Source: Theocolax elegans
Lineage: Eukaryota > Arthropoda > Insecta > Hymenoptera > Cerocephalidae
DNA length: 64,000 nucleotides
Assembly (NCBI GenBank): GCA_026168455.1
Contig: CM047431.1
Coordinates: 24,431,365-24,495,364, forward strand
Direction: 5' to 3'
The notes beneath the pieces were generated by a model. The model saw nothing but the letters and a program-made list of their open reading frames with translations, had not been told where the DNA came from and did no database searches. How positions within the stretch are numbered: the stretch's first letter is position 1; each line of letters starts with the position of its first letter. The position numbers were made by a program, and so were the translations under genes. Below are positions 56,226 to 64,000 of this stretch, one piece after another.

Positions 56226-58455
56226 TGGTAATGCAAGTAGACGCTTACTTAATAGAACGTTTTTTAGTAAATCGTGTAAATCACTTTCAAAATTTAGAAA
56301 TAATAGTCAAAAAAGTTATTTACTAAAATTAGAAATCAACGATATTCACATTCATATTAAATATATTCAAAAAACCCTTAATATTATCAAGAGTAAAATC
56401 AATAATAAAAAATTAAATAAAGAAATACTAAATGATTCTTTCAAATTTACTGAGCTTAAAACTAACAAAATTTTCAATAACTATACAGAAACTCTTAGGA
56501 AAAAACTTAATTATTTGCTAGAAAGAAAAATAACTCCAGAGAGAAAAGTTAACAAACAATTTTGGGTGAAAAATTTAACTACTGTAACGATTCCGAATGA
56601 TGTATTGGATGTTGTGTCGCTGGGTTTAAAATATAATTGTTCTCAACGGTTTTCAAAAAAAGATACTATTTCTACGATAAAGAATGTTGAAAATACTCTT
56701 GATAAACTAAATATCGATAATAATATAAAAAATGACATCAGAGAAATTGTAGTCAAAAATTTAAAGAACGAAACAAAAAGAATGACACATCTAACTTCAG
56801 AAAATAAGATATTCTCTAAAAAACTAAAATGTACAAAAGAATTTCTGAATGACAATCCGAACATATTTTTCACACATGCAGATAAGGGTAACCTCACTGT
56901 CTGTATGGAAAAAACAGATTATAAAGAAAAAATGCATCAGTTATTATCCGATAAAAACGTCTATAATATTGTTAAGAAAAATCCGTTAAAAAAATTACAA
57001 TCAAAAGTACACTCTATTTTAAAACATCTCAATGATAATAATCTGCTGAATAGACAGTTTCACAATAACGAATTAACTCAGACAAACACTTCTCTTGCTA
57101 AAGCTTATGGTTTACCCAAAATCCATAAAAAAAATGTTCCACTTAGACCTATTATTTCGACAATTAATTGTCCGACTCATTTTTTAGCTACACTTCTATA
57201 TAATAATCTTAAACATTCAATTCCGATACCTGTCTCACATATTAACAATAGTTCCGAAATAAAAAGAAAGATACAGAACTTGGAAGTACCTTCCGACTAT
57301 ATTTTGCTTTCGTTGGATGTCAGTTCTTTGTTTACTAATATTGCTTGCTCAGCTGTACTTGACAGCCTAGATCGACGTGTTTCACACATACAAACGATAT
57401 GTAAATTGCCTTTTCATGAAATCCGAGAAATAGTCAAATTCCTATTTAACAATACTTTTTTCACGTTTGACAACATTTTTTACCAACAAAAATTTGGATC
57501 GCCAATGGGATCTCCCATTTCTCCGTTTTTTGCCGATATGGTTATGGATGATTTGGAGACTGATTGCTTGAAAAAATTAAAAAATGAACATAAGTATGCC
57601 GTATTAGATGTTTTCAATAGTTATAGTGATCACTTAAAATTCACACATGAAGTAGAAAATAACAATTCAATAAACTTTTTAGACATTATGTTAATTAAAA
57701 AAAATAATGTAATTATTACGAATTGGTACAGAAAACCATCAGTCTCGAATCGTCTTTTAAATTATAATTCTAACCACACAGATCAATTAAAGAAAAATAT
57801 TGTATACAACCTCATAGATAGAGCTGTTTTATTGTCACATTCGGATTTTCATCGGGAAAATATAAACATTGTACAAAAATTGTTATCTGAAAATGATTAC
57901 CCAACACGATTTGTGAAAACTTCAATAAACAATAGACTCAGGAAAATTAAACACATGAACACAATTAGATTAAGGGAAAAAAAGAATAAACACTCAATTG
58001 GTATTTTACCTTTACCTTACTACAAACAGTTTTTCAATAAATGTACTTCGATGTTAAAAAAATATAACTTCTCGACTGTTCCAATGATGAACAACAAATT
58101 AAATAATATAATTGTGTTGGGTAAGGATTTTACAGAAAAATGGAATGTTACTGGTGTAGTTTATAAAATTAATTGTAAAAATTGTTCTGCTTGTTATGTA
58201 GGAGAAACTAAACGTAGTCTAAAGGAAAGGATTAACGAACATAAAAATAAAAAAAACTCAGAATCTGTAATATCGCTACACATGGATAATTATGAACACG
58301 AATTTGACTGGCAAAATACTAAAATTTTGGATAAAGAACCACTTTATAAGAAAAGAATTATTTCCGAAATGATTCACATTAATAATAACAATTTTACAAT
58401 AAATAGAAAGGAAGATACACAATATTTGAGCCGTTTATATAGAAACATTTATTAA
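56226..58455 (+). pseudogene. PLE polyprotein, longer copy lacking the RT catalytic box
   Basis: Open from the centre of the inverted pair. An N-terminal lysine-rich region includes TFFSKSCKSLSKFRNNSQKS; then AYGLPKIHKKNVPLRPIIST (PLE RT N-terminal motif, 57100), LLSLDVSSLFTNIAC and GSPMGSPISPFFAD. At 57585 the sequence jumps from KKLKNE to HKYAVLD: 22 residues, including YVDD, are gone in frame, between two copies of AAAAATGAA. GIY-YIG (VYKINCKNC...YVGETKRS) and the C-terminus are intact. An upstream ATG at 56104 lies in the opposite arm and is not a credible start. The RT cannot be active. Confidence 0.88.
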
Positions 58456-58690
58456 CCTGATATAAATTTATTAACTTCTTAGTATTACAAATGGTATTAA
58501 AATCAGTTATTGGTATATCTTTGATATAAAGTTTGTTGACCGTTTATAAATATTTGTTCAGTAGCGCTTAAGTATAAGCATGAAGTGAAACGTTGGTGAT
58601 ACACATGGTAATTTAAAGTTATAATTTTGTTGTTCTTTTTAAATCTAATATGTTTAAAAATGTAAAATTTATTTTCTGTGTTGAATAAAT

Positions 58691-58736
58691 AGCATTGCCT
58701 GATGAGGTCCGCAAACCTAAGCGGATGAAACGTTGC
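58691..58736 (+). ncRNA. hammerhead ribozyme motif (PLE family A, plus arm)
   Basis: The mirror of 54551-54595: CTGATGA, GGTCCGC / AAACCTAA / GCGGAT, GAAACGTTGC. One base differs from the minus-arm copy (C to T at the closing pair of stem II, leaving a G-U pair). Confidence 0.75.
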
Positions 58737-58818
58737 TTATTAGCATTATATAAGTGTTTTTATTTATTTAAAAACTGAAACACCTGCATTGACCCTCAAG
58801 ATCGAAAAATATATCAAA

Positions 58819-59213
58819 GTATTTTTTTAACATTTTTGAACATTTATTATAAAAATCTCTGTTATACGGTAGTGATATTGTACATTTGTAGGTCGCTTTT
58901 TCATAAATTTGTTGTTATTTTCATATTTTATCTTTCTTAATCTATTTTCAATAGCCGAGTTAATAAATTTCAACGGATAGTCATTCATTCTCAGTAATTC
59001 TTTAACTATCATACTTTCATTTGAAGTAAAGGTTCTTTTTTTTTAAAATAGCATTAACAGTGTATAACTTCCGTAATATCGAGCGTTATAGGTTCTAATA
59101 ACTCTGGCTTTCTTCATATTTTTATATAACAAAACTTATCCTAGAGTTAGGACAAGATCCGTGATCCGGACCTGGGATACTCTCCTTGTAAGTTGTAAAC
59201 CATCGCAATCTTT
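58819..59213 (-). pseudogene. old PLE fragment, part upstream of the PLE insertion
   Basis: On the minus strand it reads IVKELLRMNDYPLKFINSAI and ENRLRKIKYENNNKFMKKRP (59012-58840), matching IVQKLLSENDYPTRFVKTSI...NNRLRKIK of PLE family A at about 40-50%. Stops and shifts are present. It begins with the right copy of the 15-bp duplication (58819-58833). Its other end (59188-59213) is inverted relative to 59322-59347, so this older PLE was itself part of an inverted pair. Confidence 0.75.
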
Positions 59214-59232
59214 TACTATTAATAAAATACAT

Positions 59233-59460
59233 TACTATTAATAAAATTATAACAGACTGGTATACAAAACCCACTTTCTCGGCACGGTTTTTAAATTTCG
59301 ACACAGCTCATCCAATTTCACAAAAGATTGCGATGGTTTACAACTTAGTAGATAGAGCAACTAAACTTTCAGATAAAAATTACCACAAACAAAACATCAA
59401 TAAAATAAAAGAGTATTTAATAAAATTTAAATCGACTTGCGGCGAAATAATATTGTAAAC
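59233..59460 (+). pseudogene. old PLE fragment, plus-strand partner
   Basis: The plus frame reads INKIITDWYTKPTFSARFLN, then ISQKIAMVYNLVDRATKLSD and NYHKQNINKIKE, aligning with NNVIITNWYRKPSVSNRLLN...KKNIVYNLIDRAVLLSHSDF of family A. It continues to about 59430 and is followed by a 3' region with a hammerhead motif. Confidence 0.75.
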
Positions 59461-59568
59461 ATTGTACGATATTGATATTAGAAGGTATATTTTTTATTTT
59501 TTTAATTTACGATCCCGGTTTACATTATATTCTGAGATGTACTAATCGAAAATAATAAATTTTATACA

Positions 59569-59604
59569 GTCTGAAGAGGGTAGCATTGTCTACCGAAACG
59601 TTAC
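59569..59604 (+). ncRNA. hammerhead ribozyme motif (older PLE family C)
   Basis: CTGAAGA, stem II GGGTAG / CATTG / TCTACC, then GAAACGTTA. Same architecture as the other motifs but a different stem and loop sequence, so a third PLE family. Confidence 0.65.
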
Positions 59605-61488
59605 GAAAAAAGAAAGATGTATCAAAATTTCTTTTTTACCTTCACCTCTGACTTGGGAAGATCGATAAATTCTATTCAACTGATACAATTTAATAAATTT
59701 TGTCATACTATAAAAGTATGTTTTTATATAAGCTTTAGAAAAAGTATTTATTTGTCAAGTGTACATTTTCAACCTAAAAGTGAAAAAATGGTTAAGTAAA
59801 ATGTAAAATCATTAAACTAATCTTATAAAATAGAGAAGTGATGTAAAAATCTTTTCGAAGTAAAAATTTCACAGTATGTTTTCAATAGAAATATAAAGTC
59901 ATATAATAAAGAAAAAAACTTTAAACTGCGAGAAAACTGTAAATTTATGTAATTAATTCTCTTAAAATATAAAATGAGAATACCTTATTGCAAAACAATT
60001 CGATATTTATAATTAGACATTTAATTATAAAGTATTGACTTTGCACTTATTCTTTCCATTTTTTATGCTTTTAGTTTTACAGTGTAAAATTTAAACATTG
60101 TTTTTAAAATTCTGGATAGGAGAATAATAACACAAATAATATTCACTAAGATATTTTTTATGAACTATTGCTTATACATTGGCAATAATTAGCGTCTGGC
60201 AATTTGGTAACTATTGCCAATATATTGCAAACATTCCGCAGCATGAGGTGTGGCATACTATTGCCTGTACATTGCCACATATTAGCCATATATTTGCAAT
60301 AACTATTGCTGATTTCTGTGCAAGATATTAGCAATAGTTTATTTTTTTACGCGGGAAATTATCAAACTTTATTCATTTTCCAAATATAAATAATCAACTC
60401 ATCAAACTTTATTCAGTCTCCAAATATAAATAATTTTTTAAACGTATTTTCATCTCATGTTCAAACGGTTCAGCATGATAAGAGAGAGAGAGAGAAAAAA
60501 ACATATTTTTTAATAATACTTTTTTCTAATAAAACTTAGAAATTTTATCTCTTAATTTCGGCACCTGTGATTTTGGCGTGAGAAATTACCTGTTTTCTCA
60601 GGTGATTTCTCACCTAAGTTTTTTTAGTAGAGAGCAGCTTAAATTGAGATTTATAAAATTCAAATATTTTGTTAAAGTCACCTCCTAGTTACTAAGCATA
60701 AAAAATATTCTTTCTGGAAAGGGACTCTATGCAGCAAAATAAATAAGTATAAAACATAGAAATGTACGTAAGATTACTGAATTCAAGAGTCTTTACGTTA
60801 ATCATTATACTAAATCTGTACTAGATCATCAGTACAGGATTACAGGTACATTTATAAACATTATAAAATGAGTTTTTTTTAGTAATATATTATGTGCTAC
60901 CATTACTGTTTAATTATGTAAAAAAGTGGTTCCAGTGCAGATCATTATCATAGCTAAGCTCATTTAGAACAGATATGCTGTGTAATGGTGATGGTGTCAA
61001 CTAAATTTTTAGTGAAAGATTTATGGAAACATAATTAACTATTATTCAGCAACAAATCAAGTGATGTTTATTGATTTACTTGCTAAAATATACATTTTGG
61101 ACAGATGAAGCATTATTATTTATGATATTAAGCAATCCAAAAATAACTGACTTATTGCAATTACTATGTTTTATGATTTTATGAGTAATCTCTCTGTATA
61201 TAAAGCTAAAGATCTAGGGATTATATTTACAAGGAATGATAATAAGTTGTTTAATTTAGATGCTATATAATACTTTATAAAAATGAGAATATATTAAGAT
61301 TCTATATATACCTTATACTTTTAGGTATAATGTAGTTATTTCTTGTATAAAACATATACTAAATTTATATTGAAATTATTATAAATGCTTGCTGTAGTTA
61401 TAAAATCTTGTATGAAATTGATCAGTTCTTGAATATCTATTTCTAAAATTAATAATAATGTCCCAATCTCAAGTACAAATGTTTTATT
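59605..61488. other. AT-rich DNA without genes
   Basis: No recognised gene. Small items: a cluster of ATTGC / GCAAT words at 60170-60345, a ~45-bp tandem duplication (ATCAAACTTTATTCA..TCTCCAAATATAAATAA) at 60360-60440, a (GA)n run near 60480, and a short inverted repeat GTGAGAAATTACCTG...CAGGTGATTTCTCAC at 60580-60613. Confidence 0.6.
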
Positions 61489-61641
61489 AACAGCCAACAT
61501 TGAGGCCTGCGATGGTTCAGTCAGTTAGGGCGTTCGGCTTGTAATCTGGAAGTCTCAGGTTCGATTCCCAGCCCCAGCCCATTACCACCAGATTAGGAGC
61601 ATAAAAAAAGCGACGTTAAATAAAAAAAAACAGCCAGCATT
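61489..61641 (+). mobile_element. tRNA-derived SINE
   Basis: The body (61502-61628) starts with a tRNA-like head: A box TGGTTCAGTCAGTTAGGGCG, anticodon-loop-like CTTGTAATC (anticodon TGT) and a B box GGTTCGATTCCC. A short unrelated tail follows (ATTAGGAGCATAAAAAAAGC, GACGTTAAATAA and an A run). AACAGCCAACATT at 61489-61501 is repeated as AACAGCCAGCATT at 61629-61641, a target duplication. The acceptor stem does not pair well, so it is a SINE and not a working tRNA gene. Confidence 0.82.
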
Positions 61642-62436
61642 TAACATTATTGTATAAAGTATAAAAGACAAGTGTTGGTCAAATCCCACACCACTTTGTA
61701 ATATTACATTTAATCATTTTTCATAATAATGACCCTATTATAAAACAAATTAAAATACAACTGATATTGACACAATATAAAGTGAAGATTTTGGACTGTT
61801 ATATAAGTTTATAAATGTTTAAAACTATTATATGTTGTTATAAATACTTAAAAATAATTACTTACTGATACAAGTTCTTTTGATTATCTTAAACGTATGA
61901 ATCTTAGTTGAATGAAAAAGTAAATAACTGATAATAACAAACTGAAAATAATGATTTATATTAGGTAGTAATTGTTACTTATTTAAATAAAATATACAAA
62001 GTTAAATGTTATTCCATTTTTTTATATTTTACAATCATGAATCTATGAATTAATTTAGTTTTCTGCAATAGAATCCAAAAACTAATTATTAAGCCCAGTT
62101 TGAAGATCAAGTATATATATATATAGATATTAGTTTAAATACTATATGATTTATTAGATTTATTTATAGTGATTATACGCTGAAATTGTGTGACATTTTA
62201 ATAAAAAATATAGCATTCATATTAATACAATTTCAGATATTTTTGTACGCTTTATGTACTGAAGTTCTAAAAAACAAACATTTATAGAAACTGTTATTAA
62301 TAATTAATAATAAACAATTATTAGTAATTACAAACTGTGATTCAAAATATTTATTTACATACTTTTAACTAGAATTTGGTAATCTCCATTATTTTTCAAA
62401 ATACAATTACATATTTATAATTAACGTCAAACATAT
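61642..62436. other. AT-rich DNA without genes
   Basis: Nothing recognisable apart from a short TA run near 62111-62124. Confidence 0.6.
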
Positions 62437-62660
62437 ATTAGCGGATACGCTCCTGACCGAGTGAGTAGAAGGGGGAATTCGGTGGTACTAATTGCCATGT
62501 AGCGACATACGAGACAGAGCGAAAGAGACGCCGGTGTTGATCACACCTACTTGTAACGGCCGCCTAAGTGTAATTCTAACCGTGAATATATTAAACGATT
62601 ATATTTTATTAACTCTACTCCCGTTATTTATTTCTTCCACACCTCGTTTCTATCCTCTCA
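62437..62660 (+). mobile_element. probable 5' LTR of Gypsy-5
   Basis: The non-AT-rich stretch starts near TATTAGCGGATACGCTCC and ends TATCCTCTCA, immediately before a tRNA-complement-like sequence and 50 bases ahead of gag. The start is uncertain because the second LTR lies outside the window. If right, the LTR is short, about 225 bases. Confidence 0.4.
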
Positions 62661-62663
62661 AAG

Positions 62664-62679
62664 TTCAGAAGTGGGATTC
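62664..62679 (+). promoter_or_regulatory. possible primer-binding site of Gypsy-5
   Basis: TTCAGAAGTGGGATTC agrees, over its last 15 bases, with the complement of the tRNA-Leu 3' region (GAATCCCACTTCTGA), but lacks the TGG that would pair with the CCA end. Tentative. Confidence 0.35.
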
Positions 62680-62710
62680 TTAATAATTGCCCTAAGGAAG
62701 TGTGATTGTC

Positions 62711-64000
62711 ATGGTAGATCAGCATAATAAAAACATGGAGCAGTTGGTAGCTTCGCAACGAGACGATCAAGCAAGATTTCGGCATACAATGGACATTGGA
62801 CACTATGTTATCGCAGTTATCCCATATGATGCAGTTGTTGGAATCAAGGGATAGAGAGATTGTAAAGTTGAGGGAAGCAGTGCAAGTGTCGAGAGCCAAC
62901 GATGAACGTGGTCGCGAGGCTCAGCAGTCCAGTTCCGTTAGTTCAAGGAAGGTACCCATTACGGAAATTGCTTCGCAGATTCCAAAATTTAGTTTTGGAG
63001 AAGACGGGCCGTTGGGTTTGGAAGGCTGGTTGCGGAGAATAGAGAGTATCCGGACGACGTATGAGTTGGAAGACACGGTGATTAAAATGTTAGCTACCAA
63101 CAAGTTTTCGGACAAGGTGAGATGCTGGTATGAGTCCCAAGAGAGTCTATGGGACTTATCATGGAACGAACTGGTGAGCAAAATGAAAAAGATGTTTGGT
63201 GAGGTTAAAGACACGGCGAGGCTGATGGAGAAAATGCGGTTTCGAAGATGGAGACGGAATGAAAGGTTAGAGGACTATTATATCGATAAGTTGAATTTAG
63301 CTAGAAGAGTAGAATTATTGGATGCAGAGATTATACCACACGTCATTAGAGGCATAGACAATTTTGCGATAAGGAAACAGCTAGCAGCTGGACAGCATGC
63401 AAGTCTCGATAATCTATTTAAGGCAATTAAGAGTATATGCATGGCGGTGGTGGATCATGGGAAAGATCTTGTTAAGGAAAACGACAAAGACCGCAAGCCA
63501 CCAGGAAATTCAATGCTCAAGGGAAATAAAGAGAGGTACGAGGGTGATCAGTTGCCCGAACGCGAGAAGGCTAATTTAGGTAAACATTCGGATAGGCATT
63601 CTAACGTGCCTAACAACAATCGTTCAATTACTTGTTATCGATGTGGTCAGAGTGGGCATTTCGCGCGTTTGTGTACCATGCCAAGGCCGGATACAACAAC
63701 AAATAAAACTCAGTCCGAGCCCAATATCATGAATATTGAAACTTTATTCATGCCGAAAAATTCTACAGCGTATTATAAGAAAATTGAAACGGATAATGCC
63801 ACGCTAACTGCCTTGTTGGATACGGGGAGTACGAGCAACTTAATTAAAGAGAGTTGGCTTTCTCTTACGCACCACACCGAAAGTGTAAGTACTCCTTGTA
63901 TACTAAGAGGCTTTGGTAACCGAATAATATCAACAAATCGACGAGTAAAGTTCAAAGGTAGCGTAGACGGGAAAGCTTATATTATTCCCGCCTTGATTGT
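62711..64000 (+). pseudogene. Gypsy-5 gag and protease, running off the window
   Basis: The frame from ATG 62711 (MVDQHNKNMEQLVASQRDDQ) shifts by one base near 62790 into a long frame that stays open to the end of the window. In it: a helical, probably coiled-coil stretch (TLDTMLSQLSHMMQLLESRD); a Retrotrans_gag-like capsid (FSFGEDGPLGLEGWLRRIES, 62980, and LSWNELVSKMKKMFGEV, 63157); a zinc knuckle CYRCGQSGHFARLC (63630-63671); and a retropepsin active site ALLDTGSTSNLIKESWL (63810-63860). Gag and protease are in one continuous frame, unlike Gypsy-1 and -2. The one-base shift would prevent the full product unless it is a sequencing error. Confidence 0.8.

Larger units (their letters stand above)
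54441..58818. mobile_element. head-to-head inverted pair of PLEs
   Basis: Two nearly identical PLE 3' halves face each other: minus arm about 54470-56131 and plus arm about 57220-58810. A unique 1.09-kb centre (56131-57220) belongs to the plus copy. Each arm carries RT and GIY-YIG coding, a 3' region and a hammerhead motif. A perfect 15-bp duplication flanks the whole, so it appears to have inserted as one event. The outer end of the left arm has ~29 extra bases. Confidence 0.85.

Noticed and set aside
61502..61580. tRNA-Thr gene
   Set aside because: The head has A and B boxes and a TGT anticodon-like triplet, but the acceptor stem does not pair, there is a SINE-type tail with an A run, and a target duplication flanks it.
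63397..63579. 60-codon frame in Gypsy-5
   Set aside because: It lies in a different frame inside the long gag frame, whose capsid, zinc knuckle and protease motifs show which frame is real.

Overview
This window is a eukaryotic, animal-type, AT-rich intergenic region built almost entirely from transposable elements inserted into one another. It resembles an insect or other arthropod: Ty3/gypsy elements with tRNA-Lys primer sites, a foldback element with a 9-bp target duplication, TTAA-flanked non-autonomous DNA elements, and Penelope-like elements (PLEs) with GIY-YIG endonucleases and hammerhead ribozymes. I saw no convincing host gene, rRNA gene or free-standing tRNA gene. The species cannot be fixed from the sequence alone.

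Layout. (1) 137-26400: a minus-strand gypsy element (Gypsy-1), with its 3' LTR at 137-1177, a decayed pol with the integrase core deleted, and a gag split in two. A second gypsy (Gypsy-2, 5141-22540, plus strand) sits in that gag, with 1.96-kb LTRs about 0.5% different and an ACTT target duplication. Gypsy-2 pol is in turn split by a 6.1-kb foldback element (12753-18830) with tandem-repeat arms and a 9-bp duplication. The foldback loop holds part of another palindromic repeat. (2) 26401-29721: a GC-rich block, a 1.26-kb palindrome and unassigned DNA. (3) 29722-37712: Gypsy-3 (minus), heavily mutated, with a 5' LTR, tandem tRNA-Lys-site repeats, a TTAA palindromic MITE and a PLE-derived palindrome in its leader. 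(4) 38721-49730: Gypsy-4 (minus), a different lineage, broken by a 4.34-kb TTAA element, a palindromic MITE and a piece of Gypsy-1-type LTR. Its long RNase H-integrase linker carries an OTU-like segment. (5) 50543-54100: tandem repeats, a PLE 3' end and a broken arthropod-type ORF. (6) 54329-59604: PLE in PLE; a 4.38-kb head-to-head inverted PLE pair lies inside an older PLE. (7) 59605-64000: mostly featureless AT-rich DNA, a tRNA-derived SINE, and a fifth gypsy (Gypsy-5, plus) whose gag-protease frame runs off the right edge.

Relative ages follow from nesting: Gypsy-1 is older than Gypsy-2, which is older than the foldback; Gypsy-4 is older than its TTAA, MITE and LTR-fragment insertions; the old PLE is older than the inverted PLE pair. 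Gypsy-1, -2 and -3 look like one lineage: they share an LFDPGA protease motif and a SAP-like N-terminal gag segment. Gypsy-1 and -2 also share a hairpin at the gag/pol overlap. Almost every coding region is disabled by stops, frameshifts, deletions or insertions. The most nearly intact are Gypsy-2 gag, and the minus-strand PLE arm, which keeps its RT catalytic motif while its plus-strand partner has lost exactly that motif.
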